This document shows, in pieces, positions 28,824-37,400 of a stretch of DNA of 64,000 bases. The stretch is from Xanthomonas sacchari. Lineage in GTDB: Bacteria; Pseudomonadota; Gammaproteobacteria; Xanthomonadales; Xanthomonadaceae. The first letter of the stretch is position 1; each line of letters begins with the position of its first letter. The stretch covers positions 3,577,001 through 3,641,000 of the forward strand of contig NZ_CP100647.1 in NCBI RefSeq assembly GCF_024266585.1. Direction: 5' to 3'. The notes beneath the pieces were generated by a model. That model searched no databases. It was not told the DNA's origin and saw only the letters and a program-made list of their open reading frames with translations. The translations under genes and the position numbers were made by a program.

Positions 28824-30887
28824 ATGACCACCGCTCTCGTCACCACCGCCCTGCCCTATGCCAACGGACCGCTGCACCTGGGGCATCTGGTCGGCTACAT
28901 CCAGGCCGACATCTGGGTGCGCGCGCGGCGGCTGCGCGGCGACCGCACCTGGTTCGTATGCGCCGACGACACCCACGGCACGCCGATCATGCTCGCCGCG
29001 GAGAAGGCCGGGGTCACCCCGGAAAACTTCATCGCCGCCGTCCAGGCCAGCCACGAGCGCGATTTCGCCGCGTTCGGCGTGGCCTTCGACCACTACGACT
29101 CGACCAACTCGGCCGCCAACCGCGCCCTGACCGAGGCGTTCTACGCCAAGCTCGACGCCGGCGGCCACATCGCGCGGCGTTCGGTGGCGCAGTTCTACGA
29201 CCCGGCCAAGGGCATGTTCCTGCCCGACCGCTACATCAAGGGCATCTGCCCGAACTGCGGCAGCGCCGACCAGTACGGCGACAACTGCGAGGTCTGCGGC
29301 GCCACCTATTCCCCGACCGAACTGAAGGAGCCCAAGTCGGTGATCTCCGGCGCCACGCCGGAGCTGCGCGATTCGGAGCACTTCTTCTTCGAGGTCGGCC
29401 GCTTCGACGGCTTCCTGCGCGAGTGGCTGGCCGGCGACGTCGCCCTGCCCGGGGTCAAGGCCAAGCTGATGGAATGGCTGGACAGCGAGGGCGGGCTGCG
29501 CGCCTGGGACATCTCCCGCGACGCGCCCTACTTCGGCTTCCAGATCCCCGGCCAGCCGGGCAAGTACTTCTACGTGTGGCTGGACGCGCCGATCGGCTAC
29601 CTGAGCAGCTTCCAGACCCTGTGCGCGAGCCTGGGCGAAGCATTCGAGCCGCACCTGGCGGCCGGCACCGCCACCGAGCTGCACCACTTCATCGGCAAGG
29701 ACATCGTCAATTTCCACGGCCTGTTCTGGCCGGCGGTGCTGCACGGCACCGGCCACCGCGCGCCGACCCGGCTGCACGTCAACGGCTACCTGACCGTGGA
29801 CGGCGCCAAGATGTCCAAGTCGCGCGGCACCTTCGTCATGGCCCGCACCTACCTGGACGTGGGCCTGGAGCCGGAGGCGCTGCGCTACTACTTCGCGGCC
29901 AAGTCCTCCGGCGGCGTCGACGATCTGGACCTGAACCTGGGCGACTTCGTGGCGCGGGTCAATGCCGACCTGGTCGGCAAGTTCGTCAACCTGGCCAGCC
30001 GCTGCGCCGGCTTCATCGACAAGCGCTTCGGCGGCACGCTCGCCGACGCGCTGCCGGACCCGGCGCAGTACGCGCGCTTCGTTGCCGCCCTGGCGCCGAT
30101 CCGCGAGGCCTACGAGCGTAACGACCCGGCCAGCGCGATCCGCCAGACCATGGCCCTGGCCGACGAGGCCAACAAGTACATCGACGAACACAAGCCCTGG
30201 GTGCTGGCCAAGCAGGACGGCGCCGAGGCGCAACTGCAGGCGGTGTGCACGCAGGGCCTGAACCTGTTCCGGGTGCTGGCCGCCGCGCTCAAGCCGGTGC
30301 TGCCGCGCACCTGCGCCGAAGCCGAGGCGTTCCTGTCGGCCCCGCTGGGCGCCTGGGACGACCTGCAGGCGCCGCTGCTGGCGCACGTGATCCAGCCCTA
30401 CGCCCCCTTGTTCACCCGTATCGACCCAAAGCTGCTCGACGCCATGACCGACGCCTCCAAGGACACCCTCGCCCCCGCTCCCGCCGCCGCGGCCCCCGCT
30501 GCCAAGCAGGAGGCGAAGGCAGTGACGAATCCCCACTCCCCACTCCCCACTCCCAGCGTCATCGGCATCGACGACTTCGCCAAGCTCGACCTGCGCATCG
30601 GCAAGGTGCTGGCCTGCGAGTTCGTCGAAGGATCGGACAAGCTGCTGCGCTTCGAACTGGACGCCGGCGGGCTGGGCAAGCGGCAGATCTTCTCCGGCAT
30701 CCGCGGCAGCTACGGCGAACCGGACAAGCTGGTCGGCCGCAACGTGGTGTTCATCGCCAACCTGGCCCCGCGCAAGATGCGCTTCGGCCTCAGCGAGGGC
30801 ATGATCCTGTCGGCCGGTTTCGACGGCGGCAGTCTGGCCCTGCTCGACGCGGACAGCGGCGCGCAGCCGGGCATGCCGGTGCGGTGA
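28824..30887 (+). CDS. metG: Methionine-tRNA ligase
   Basis: A 687-residue class I synthetase that charges initiator and elongator tRNA-Met. HIGH-type motif in LPYANGPLHLGHLVGYIQAD; zinc knuckle CPNCGSADQYGDNCEVCG; KMSKS in DGAKMSKSRGTFVMA; and a C-terminal EMAP/tRNA-binding domain (IDDFAKLDLRIGKVLACEFV, PRKMRFGLSEGMILSA) that mediates dimerisation. The linker between the halves (about residues 545-580) is Ala/Pro-rich and contains PHSPLPTPS, encoded by an arm-like stretch of the GGGAAT repeat. The start MTTALVTTALPYANG at 28824 is standard; no clear ribosome binding site is visible. Confidence 0.97.
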   Translation: MTTALVTTALPYANGPLHLGHLVGYIQADIWVRARRLRGDRTWFVCADDTHGTPIMLAAEKAGVTPENFIAAVQASHERDFAAFGVAFDHYDSTNSAANRALTEAFYAKLDAGGHIARRSVAQFYDPAKGMFLPDRYIKGICPNCGSADQYGDNCEVCGATYSPTELKEPKSVISGATPELRDSEHFFFEVGRFDGFLREWLAGDVALPGVKAKLMEWLDSEGGLRAWDISRDAPYFGFQIPGQPGKYFYVWLDAPIGYLSSFQTLCASLGEAFEPHLAAGTATELHHFIGKDIVNFHGLFWPAVLHGTGHRAPTRLHVNGYLTVDGAKMSKSRGTFVMARTYLDVGLEPEALRYYFAAKSSGGVDDLDLNLGDFVARVNADLVGKFVNLASRCAGFIDKRFGGTLADALPDPAQYARFVAALAPIREAYERNDPASAIRQTMALADEANKYIDEHKPWVLAKQDGAEAQLQAVCTQGLNLFRVLAAALKPVLPRTCAEAEAFLSAPLGAWDDLQAPLLAHVIQPYAPLFTRIDPKLLDAMTDASKDTLAPAPAAAAPAAKQEAKAVTNPHSPLPTPSVIGIDDFAKLDLRIGKVLACEFVEGSDKLLRFELDAGGLGKRQIFSGIRGSYGEPDKLVGRNVVFIANLAPRKMRFGLSEGMILSAGFDGGSLALLDADSGAQPGMPVR

Positions 30888-30983
30888 GGCCGGGAAAGGA
30901 GAATCGGGAATCGGGAATCGCAAAGCTGCCAGCGCGCCGCCAGACCCGCTTTCACGATTCCCGTTTCTCCATTCCCCATTCCC
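30888..30983. repeat. GGGAAT-type inverted-repeat element between metG and the HAD gene
   Basis: The left arm GGCCGGGAAAGGAGAATCGG starts at the base after the metG stop and continues with two more CGGGAAT units; the right arm CGATTCCCGTTTCTCCATTC continues to CCCCATTCCC, which touches the next start codon. The core of about 30 bp is unrelated to the other copies. The whole intergenic space is the element. Confidence 0.85.
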
Positions 30984-31574
30984 ATGGACTTGGCCCTCTT
31001 CGACTTCGACCACACCCTCACCACCGCCGATACCTATTCGGGGTTCCTGCGCCGTGTGGCCACGCCGGCACAGCAGGCACGGGCGCGCTGGACGGTCGGC
31101 CCCTGGCTGGCCGGCTATCGGCTGGGCCTGGTGTCGGCGGCAGCGTTGCGCACGCGGGTCACCCGGCTGGTGTTCGCCGGACGCGACGCAGACGAGATCG
31201 CCCGCCACGCCGAGCACTATGCGCAGGAGGCGCTGCCGTTGGCGCTGCGACCGGACATGCTGCAGCGGATCGCCTGGCATCAGGAACAGGGGCACACCGT
31301 GGCGGTGGTCTCCGGCTCGCTGGACCTGTATCTGCGGCCCTGGTGCACGCAGCATGGGCTGCACATGATCTGCAACCGCCTGGAAGTGCAGGACGGACGT
31401 CTGACCGGCCGCTATCGCCACGGCGACTGCGGGCCGCGCAAGGCCGCGCTGATCCGCGTGCAGTACGACCTGAGCGCCTATCGGCGCATCTACGCCTACG
31501 GCGACAGCCGCGAGGATCGGCCGATGCTGGCGCTGGCGCACGAGCGCTGGTACCGCGGGCGCCGGATCGCCTGA
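30984..31574 (+). CDS. HAD-IB family phosphatase
   Basis: A 196-residue HAD-superfamily hydrolase of the SerB-like IB class. Motif I is FDFDHTLTT (Asp7 nucleophile, Asp9), motif II VVSGSLDLYL, motif III Lys in GPRKAALIRV, motif IV GDSREDRPMLALA. The cap is helical and short. The substrate may be a phosphorylated amino acid, lipid precursor or nucleotide; the sequence does not decide. No ribosome binding site is visible because the repeat element abuts the ATG, so translation may be weak or coupled to metG. Confidence 0.88.
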   Translation: MDLALFDFDHTLTTADTYSGFLRRVATPAQQARARWTVGPWLAGYRLGLVSAAALRTRVTRLVFAGRDADEIARHAEHYAQEALPLALRPDMLQRIAWHQEQGHTVAVVSGSLDLYLRPWCTQHGLHMICNRLEVQDGRLTGRYRHGDCGPRKAALIRVQYDLSAYRRIYAYGDSREDRPMLALAHERWYRGRRIA

Positions 31575-31703
31575 GCCGATGACGCTGCGCGCCGCGGCGC
31601 CGTCAGGCCGACGCGGACGCCGCGTTACACTGTGCAGGCCGGCCCCGCCGGCGCTCTGCTTCGCTCTGTAGTCCCCAAGGCGCCACCGCGCGCCGCCTCC
31701 GCC

Positions 31704-32114
31704 ATGACGCCCGCCCACGACGCCCTGCTCGAACGCCTCGATCGCCTGCTGCCGCAGACCCAATGCGGCCAGTGCGGGTTCGACGGCTGTCGTCCCTATG
31801 CCGAGGCGATGGCCGCCGGCACGGTGCAGGTGGACCGCTGCCCGCCCGGCGGCGACGCCGGTGCGCGCGCCCTGGCGCGGGTGCTCGGGGTCCCCGCCCT
31901 GCCCTACGACCGCCGCCGCGGCACGCACGCGCCGCCGCAGGTGGCATGGGTGGTCGAGGCCGACTGCATCGGCTGCACCAAGTGCATCCAGGCCTGCCCG
32001 GTGGACGCCATCGTCGGTGGCGCCAAGCACATGCACACGGTGCTGGCGCCCTTGTGCACCGGCTGTGCGCTGTGCCTGCCGGCCTGCCCGGTGGACTGCA
32101 TCGTCCTGCGCTGA
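31704..32114 (+). CDS. rnfB: RnfB-like [4Fe-4S] ferredoxin, stand-alone
   Basis: A 136-residue iron-sulfur protein. The N-terminal CGQCGFDGCRPYAE...RCPPGG (Cys21, 24, 29, 46) is the 4Fe-4S domain of RnfB, and two ferredoxin-type clusters follow: CIGCTKCIQACP (Cys88, 91, 94, 98) and CTGCALCLPACP (Cys118, 121, 124, 128). RnfB is part of the Rnf ion-pumping complex, but here it lacks the N-terminal membrane helix and no rnfA/C/D/G/E genes are nearby, so it is more likely a soluble electron carrier. It is preceded by about 130 bp without a gene. Confidence 0.88.
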   Translation: MTPAHDALLERLDRLLPQTQCGQCGFDGCRPYAEAMAAGTVQVDRCPPGGDAGARALARVLGVPALPYDRRRGTHAPPQVAWVVEADCIGCTKCIQACPVDAIVGGAKHMHTVLAPLCTGCALCLPACPVDCIVLR

Positions 32115-32205
32115 GACAGCCGCTGCGAGGCGGCCGCCACGGCGGGCGCATCCGGATCGGCGCCGGCCGCGTATGTGCTGGTGTCATCCCACCGGAGCGC
32201 CGTGC

Positions 32206-32994
32206 ATGCCGACGTCGACCGCCGCCTTCCCGTTCATCCGCGCGTCCTTGCCGCTGACGCTGGCCCTGGGCACCGCCGCCCTGGTCGCCGCCGCGCCGGC
32301 GCGGGCGATGCTGCACTACGAGGGCATCGCCTACGCCGCCGACGGCAAGCAGGTGCTGTACCGCGAAAGCCACTGGGTACGCGAGGATGGCGCGCGTCTG
32401 GTGCTGTACCAGTGCGCCGACGGCGCCGCGTTCGCGCGCAAGCGCGTGGACGACGGCAGCGCCGCGCCGGACTTCGAACTGGTCGATGCGCGCAGCGGCT
32501 ACCGCGAGGGCGTGCGCCGCAGCGGCAGCGGACGCGAGATGTTCAGCCAGGCCAAGGGCCAGGCCGAACGCCGCGCGCCGCTGCCGAAGAGCGACCAGGC
32601 GCAGGTGATCGACGCCGGTTTCGACGCCTACCTGCGCCAGCGCTGGGACAGCCTGGGCAGCGGCGGGCCGCAGCGCATCGCCTTCGTGCTGCCCAGCGAA
32701 CTGCGCACGCTCGACTTCCGCATCAGCCCCGGCCCGGCCGATGCCGAAGTGCAGCGCTACACGCTGAGCCTGGCCGCCTGGTACGGCACGCTGCTGCCCG
32801 ACCTCAGCGTCGCCTATGCGCGCAAGGACCGGCGTCTGCTCGAATTTCGCGGTGTCGGCAATATCCGCGACGCGCGTGGCCGCTACCCGAACGTGCGCAT
32901 CGACTTTCCCGAACGCCTGCGCGGCCAGGCCGACGCCGGCGCCTGGGAGCAGGCGCTGCAGCACCCCCTGGTCGCGCAATGCAGCGCGCGCTGA
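32206..32994 (+). CDS. Exported protein of unknown function
   Basis: A 262-residue protein with a signal peptide (ASLPLTLALGTAALVAAAPARA). The mature part starts MLHYEGIAYAADGKQVLYRE and continues with alternating beta strands (RLVLYQCADGAAFARKRV, RIAFVLPSELRTLDFRISPG, PNVRIDFPERLRG). I recognise no family. It may be periplasmic or outer-membrane associated. GGAGC precedes the ATG at a suitable distance, and codon use is like that of its neighbours. Confidence 0.8.
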   Translation: MPTSTAAFPFIRASLPLTLALGTAALVAAAPARAMLHYEGIAYAADGKQVLYRESHWVREDGARLVLYQCADGAAFARKRVDDGSAAPDFELVDARSGYREGVRRSGSGREMFSQAKGQAERRAPLPKSDQAQVIDAGFDAYLRQRWDSLGSGGPQRIAFVLPSELRTLDFRISPGPADAEVQRYTLSLAAWYGTLLPDLSVAYARKDRRLLEFRGVGNIRDARGRYPNVRIDFPERLRGQADAGAWEQALQHPLVAQCSAR

Positions 32995-33082
32995 GCCGCG
33001 CCGCCAGCGCATTCACGCCGGCCCCCGCCGCACCCGCTACAACCATGCCTGCGCATCGCCCGCGCCTCGACGAGGACACCCC

Positions 33083-33454
33083 ATGGCCAAGGCCTACCTG
33101 TGGTTCAACGCTGCGCTGTACGCGCTGCTCGCAGTCTGGTGCACGCTGCTGCCGGCGCAGACCGCGGCGGCGGTGGGCTATATCGGCCTGGACCGCTCCG
33201 GCCAGTCCGAATACCTGGTCATCTACGGCGGCCTGCAGTTGGGCATGGCCTTCCTGTTCGGCTACTTCGCCCGCACCGGGCAACTGCGCACCGGCCTGCT
33301 CCTGGCGCTGGCGTTCTACGTGCCCATCGTGCTCTACCGCAGCGCCAGCCTGCTGCGGCTGTGGCCGGTGGGCCCGACCACGACCGGTCTTGCCGCATTC
33401 GAGATCGTCCTGCTGCTCGCCGCACTCGTGCTGTGGCGACGCCAGCGCGCATGA
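33083..33454 (+). CDS. DUF4345-like small membrane protein
   Basis: A 123-residue protein with four predicted membrane helices (LWFNAALYALLAVWCTLLPA; YLVIYGGLQLGMAFLFGYFA; LRTGLLLALAFYVPIVLYRS; AAFEIVLLLAALVLW). The GYIGLDRSGQSEYLVIYGG segment and overall layout fit the DUF4345 family. Function unknown. It stands 88 bp after the exported protein and 58 bp before the sigma factor, in the same direction. Confidence 0.75.
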   Translation: MAKAYLWFNAALYALLAVWCTLLPAQTAAAVGYIGLDRSGQSEYLVIYGGLQLGMAFLFGYFARTGQLRTGLLLALAFYVPIVLYRSASLLRLWPVGPTTTGLAAFEIVLLLAALVLWRRQRA

Positions 33455-33512
33455 GCGACGGCCACGGCGAAAGCCTGTAGCATCGCGCCGACCTTCGCCA
33501 CCGTCTCCCGGC

Positions 33513-34070
33513 ATGACCGAGTCGCCCGATCACGACGAAGCAGGACAATTGCTGGTCGCCACCGCCACCGGCGACAGCGCCGCGTTCGAACGCCTGTACC
33601 GCACCACCTCCTCGCGCCTGTTCGGCGTGTGCCTGCGCATCGTGCCGCAGCGCGGCGAAGCCGAGGACGTGCTGCAGGAAGTGTTCTCCTCGGTCTGGCG
33701 CAAGGCCGCGCAGTTCGACCCGCAGCGCGCGCGCGGCCTCACCTGGCTGACCATGATCGCCCGCAACAAGGCCATCGACTACCTCCGCGCACGCGCGCCG
33801 GCACGGCAGTCGGTGGCGCTGGACGACGCCGGCGAGCTGCAGGACGAAGGTAGCGATCCGCTCGCCGACACCGAGTGGCGGGTGGCCGGACGGCGCCTGG
33901 ACGTGTGCATGGGCGAACTGGAGCCGCCGCGCGGCGAGCTGATCCGCACCGCGTTCTTCGAAGGCATCACCTACGAGGAACTGGCCCAGCGCAGCGGCAC
34001 GCCGCTGGGCACGGTCAAGAGCTGGATCCGCCGCGGCCTGGCCAAACTCAAAGCGTGCCTGGAACGATGA
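33513..34070 (+). CDS. ECF-type RNA polymerase sigma factor
   Basis: A 185-residue sigma-70 family member with only regions 2 and 4. Region 2 (about residues 12-90): LYRTTSSRLFGVCLRIVPQR, GEAEDVLQEVFSSVWRKA, FDPQRARGLTWLTMIARNKA. Region 4 (about 130-183): ELIRTAFFEGITYEELAQRS, GTPLGTVKSWIRRGLAKLK. ECF factors direct transcription of small stress regulons. The stop overlaps the anti-sigma start (ATGA), the usual arrangement for a sigma/anti-sigma switch. The lipid genes downstream are the probable targets. Confidence 0.95.
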   Translation: MTESPDHDEAGQLLVATATGDSAAFERLYRTTSSRLFGVCLRIVPQRGEAEDVLQEVFSSVWRKAAQFDPQRARGLTWLTMIARNKAIDYLRARAPARQSVALDDAGELQDEGSDPLADTEWRVAGRRLDVCMGELEPPRGELIRTAFFEGITYEELAQRSGTPLGTVKSWIRRGLAKLKACLER

Positions 34071-34855
34071 ACGCCTCCGTGCCCGATCCGCAGGAAACCC
34101 CGCCGCCGCGCGACGTGCTGGCCGGCGAATACGTGCTGGGCGTGCTCGACGCGCAGGAGCGCCGCGCCGCCGAAGCGCGCATCGACAGCGACCGCGAATT
34201 CGCCGCGGCGGTGCTGCAATGGCAGCAGCACCTGATGCCGCTGGCCGACGAGATCGCCCCGGTGGCGGTGCCCGAACGCGTGTGGGTGCGCATCCGCGCC
34301 TCGCTGGGCCTGGATGCGCCGGCGCCGCGTGCGCGGCCGGCCGCACCCGGATTCTGGGACAGCGTGCGGACCTGGCGCTGGCTCAGCGCCGGCGGCTTCG
34401 CCACCGCCACCGCCTGCCTGCTGGCGCTGCTGCTGGCGCGCGCGCCGGTGCCGCCGCCGGCCACGCAGCCGCCGCCGGTCGCCACCACCACGCCCAAGCC
34501 CAGCGGCATCGCGATGACCTCCACGCTGATGCAGGACGACGGCAAGCCCGGCTACGTGGCGCTGATGGACGCCGACAAGCGCAGCATCACCCTCACCCCG
34601 CTGGGCGGCAGCCACGACGACGCACGTGTGCCCGAACTGTGGCTGATCCCGGCCGACGGCAAGGCGCGCTCGATGGGCGTGTTCGACGAGGCCAAGGCGC
34701 GCGTGGCGCGCATTCCCGATGCGCTGATGCCCTTGCTCCACGACGGCGCGGTGCTGGCGGTGACCATGGAGCCGCCCGGCGGCGCGCCCGGCGGCGTCGC
34801 CACCGGCCCGGTCGTGGCCAAGGGCGGCATCAGCACGCTGCAGCTGGCGCCGTAG
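34067..34855 (+). CDS. Anti-sigma factor, RskA/anti-sigma-K family
   Basis: A 262-residue membrane protein. The N-terminal 75 residues form the anti-sigma domain (AGEYVLGVLDAQERRAAEAR, LQWQQHLMPLADEIAPVAVP). A single membrane helix (LSAGGFATATACLLALLLAR, about 104-123) leads to a periplasmic RskA-type domain with KPGYVALMDADKRSITLTP, PELWLIPADGKARSMGVF, LAVTMEPPGGAPGG and a conserved final KGGISTLQLAP. It should hold the sigma factor at the membrane and release it on an envelope or oxidative signal. No cupin (ChrR-type) zinc domain is present. Confidence 0.92.
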   Translation: MNASVPDPQETPPPRDVLAGEYVLGVLDAQERRAAEARIDSDREFAAAVLQWQQHLMPLADEIAPVAVPERVWVRIRASLGLDAPAPRARPAAPGFWDSVRTWRWLSAGGFATATACLLALLLARAPVPPPATQPPPVATTTPKPSGIAMTSTLMQDDGKPGYVALMDADKRSITLTPLGGSHDDARVPELWLIPADGKARSMGVFDEAKARVARIPDALMPLLHDGAVLAVTMEPPGGAPGGVATGPVVAKGGISTLQLAP

Positions 34856-35172
34856 ACAAATCGCGATCGCGGCGGCCCTGCGCCGCCGCAGCGCTGGCGC
34901 GCGGCCGCGTCTCGTCGCCGTCGCCGGCCAACGCGTATTCACTTGCCCGCCACCGCGCCGCGGGCAGGATACGCGCGCTGTCATGCATGCGCGGTTTCGT
35001 GCGGTGTCGCGACACGATCGTTCCTGCGCCGCGCCGCCTCGGCGTGCGTGCAGGACGCGTGCGCCACGCGCGAAGGGCATGCACCACGCGCAGGGGACGG
35101 CGCGCGACGCGGGTGCATCCGTCTTCCGGTTTCGTCCGTATCGCTCCCCAAGTCCCCCAATGAGACGCGCTT
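34856..35172. other. Intergenic region before the lipid-modification operon
   Basis: These 317 bp hold no convincing gene. They contain a G+C-rich imperfect hairpin just after the anti-sigma stop (GCGGCGG...CCGCCGC around 34870-34890) and a perfect 12-bp palindrome GTGTCGCGACAC (35004-35015). A promoter for the desaturase operon should be here, but I cannot point to a clear ECF-type -35/-10 pair. Confidence 0.4.
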
Positions 35173-36150
35173 GTGTCGAGTCCCGTTCCGGAACGCCCCC
35201 ATTCCACGACGCCGCCCGCACAGCGCGGCCGCATCCTGCGCACCCTGCGTCGCTGGTTCGACACCAGCGCCGACGTGGAGCTCGACCCAGCGCGCGCCGA
35301 CCGCATCGACTGGCTGCGCGCCGCGCCCTACATCGGCCTGCACCTGGCCTGCCTGGGCGTGTTCTGGGTCGGCGTGTCGTGGTTCGCCGTCGGCATGGCG
35401 GTGGCGATGTACGCGGTGCGCATGTTCGCGCTCACCGGCTTCTATCACCGCTATTTCGCCCACCGCGCGTTCAAGACCTCGCGCCCGGTGCAGTTCCTGT
35501 TCGCCGCCGTCGGCGCCACCTGCGTGCAGCGCGGGCCGCTGTGGTGGGCCGCGCACCACCGCAACCACCATCGCCACACCGACACGCCGGCCGATCCGCA
35601 TTCGCCGCGCCAGCACGGCTTCTGGTGGAGCCATAGCGGCTGGTTCCTGACCCCGCGCGGCTTCCGCACCGACTGGGAGGCGATCCCGGACCTGCGCCGC
35701 TTCCCCGAACTGCGCTTCCTCGACCGCTTCGACCTGCTGCTGCCGGTGCTGCTGGCGCTGGCGCTGTTCCTGCTCGGCGGCTGGCTGCACCGCCACGTGC
35801 CGCAACTCGGCACCGACGGCCCGCAGTTGCTGGTGTGGGGCTTCTTCGTCTCCACCGTGGCGCTGTTCCATGCCACCTTCACCATCAACTCGCTGGCGCA
35901 TCGCTTCGGCAGCCGCCGCTTCGACACCCGCGACGACAGCCGCAACAACCTGTGGCTGGCGCTGCTGACCTTCGGCGAAGGCTGGCACAACAACCACCAT
36001 TTCTTTCCCGGCGCCGCGCGCCAGGGCTTCCGCTGGTGGGAACTGGACCTGACCTGGTACGGACTGACGGTGCTGTCGTGGACCGGCGTGATCCGCGAGC
36101 TCAAGCCGGTACCGGCCGGGCTGGTGCGCGCGCAGGCGCGTGCCCGATGA
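35173..36150 (+). CDS. Acyl-CoA/fatty-acid desaturase (delta-9 type)
   Basis: A 325-residue membrane di-iron enzyme that inserts a cis double bond in an acyl chain using O2. All three histidine boxes are present: HRYFAH, HRNHHRH and HNNHHFF, with the flanking FALTGFYHRYFAHRAFKT and FGEGWHNNHHFFPGAARQG and four hydrophobic segments. The start is a GTG at 35173 (SSPVPERPHST); no ATG is available upstream in frame. The stop overlaps the ATG of the FAD oxidoreductase gene, making this the first member of a tightly coupled lipid operon. Confidence 0.93.
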   Translation: MSSPVPERPHSTTPPAQRGRILRTLRRWFDTSADVELDPARADRIDWLRAAPYIGLHLACLGVFWVGVSWFAVGMAVAMYAVRMFALTGFYHRYFAHRAFKTSRPVQFLFAAVGATCVQRGPLWWAAHHRNHHRHTDTPADPHSPRQHGFWWSHSGWFLTPRGFRTDWEAIPDLRRFPELRFLDRFDLLLPVLLALALFLLGGWLHRHVPQLGTDGPQLLVWGFFVSTVALFHATFTINSLAHRFGSRRFDTRDDSRNNLWLALLTFGEGWHNNHHFFPGAARQGFRWWELDLTWYGLTVLSWTGVIRELKPVPAGLVRAQARAR

Positions 36151-37400
36151 GCCGGATCGCGGTGGTGGGCTCGGGGATCGCCGGCCTCGGCGCGGCGTGG
36201 CTGCTGTCGCAGCGCCACGAGGTGACGCTGTACGAAGCGGCCGACTATCTCGGCGGCCATACCCACACCCACGCGATCGAGCTGGACGGCGTGGAGTACG
36301 CGGTGGACAGCGGCTTCATCGTGTTCAATCCGCAGCACTACCCGCTGCTGAGCGCGCTGTTCGCGCGACTCGGGGTGGAGTCGCAGCCGACCACGATGAG
36401 CTTCTCGGTGCACGAGCAGCGCACCGGGCTGGAATACAACGCGGGCACCCTCGGCGGGCTGTTCTGCCAGCGCCGCAACCTGCTGTCGCCGCGCTTCTGG
36501 CGCATGCTGCGCGACCTGCGGAGGTTCTACCGGGAGGCGCCGCAGGTGCTGCACGACGCCACGCTGGCGTCGCTCACGCTCGGCGAATTCCTGCAGCGCC
36601 ACGGCTATTCCGAGGTGTTCCGCGACGCGCACCTGGTGCCGATGGCCTCGGCGTTGTGGTCCTCGCCCTCGCGGCAGATCCTCGACTTCCCGATGCGCCA
36701 GCTGATCGGCTTCATGGCCAACCACCACATGCTGCAGGTCAGCGGCCGCCCGCAGTGGCGGGTGGTGCACGGCGGCTCCAACAGCTACGTGCGCGCGCTG
36801 CGCGGCCGCTGGCGGGTGCGCGAACGGCTGGGCACGCCGGTGCGCGCGGTGCAGCGGACCGCACACGGCAGCGTCGCCGTCGCCTGCGACGCCGACACCC
36901 AGCAATACGACCATGCGGTGCTGGCCTGCCATGCCGACGACGCGCTGCGCCTGCTGGCCGATCCCAGCGACGCGGAAACCGCGATCCTCGGCGCGATCGG
37001 CTACCAGGACAACGAGACCGTGCTGCACACCGACGCGCGCGTGTTGCCGCGCGACCGCCGCGCCTGGGCCGCCTGGAACGCGCACGTGCCGGCCGATCCG
37101 GACGCGCCATGCACGGTCAGCTACTGGATGAACGCGCTGCAGTCGCTGCAGGCGCCGCAGCCGTTCATCGTCAGCCTCAACCGCAGCGATGCGATCGACC
37201 CGGCCAAGGTGCTGCGGCGCATGCGCTACCGGCACCCGCTGCAGACCCAGGCGTCGGTGGCGGCGCAGGCGCGCAGGGGCGAGATCCAGGGCCAGCGCAA
37301 CACCTGGTTCGCCGGCGCCGGCTGGGGCTTCGGCTTCCACGAGGACGGCCTGCGCAGCGCGGTCGACGTGGCCGCGGCGCTGGGGGTACCCTGGCCATGA
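36147..37400 (+). CDS. FAD/NAD-dependent oxidoreductase (amine-oxidase-like, COG2907 type)
   Basis: A 417-residue flavoprotein. The N-terminus is a dinucleotide-binding Rossmann motif (IAVVGSGIAGLGAAWLLSQ...VTLYEAADYLGGHTHT), followed by VDSGFIVFNPQHYPLLSAL and FHGGSN-like RVVHGGSNSYVRAL, and a C-terminal FAD motif WFAGAGWGFGFHEDGLRSA. Relatives are commonly encoded next to CFA synthase and DUF1365 and are thought to act on acyl chains; some CFA-like methylation systems use a flavoenzyme to reduce a methylene intermediate. The actual reaction here is unknown. It overlaps both neighbours by 4 bp. Confidence 0.9.
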   Translation: MSRIAVVGSGIAGLGAAWLLSQRHEVTLYEAADYLGGHTHTHAIELDGVEYAVDSGFIVFNPQHYPLLSALFARLGVESQPTTMSFSVHEQRTGLEYNAGTLGGLFCQRRNLLSPRFWRMLRDLRRFYREAPQVLHDATLASLTLGEFLQRHGYSEVFRDAHLVPMASALWSSPSRQILDFPMRQLIGFMANHHMLQVSGRPQWRVVHGGSNSYVRALRGRWRVRERLGTPVRAVQRTAHGSVAVACDADTQQYDHAVLACHADDALRLLADPSDAETAILGAIGYQDNETVLHTDARVLPRDRRAWAAWNAHVPADPDAPCTVSYWMNALQSLQAPQPFIVSLNRSDAIDPAKVLRRMRYRHPLQTQASVAAQARRGEIQGQRNTWFAGAGWGFGFHEDGLRSAVDVAAALGVPWP

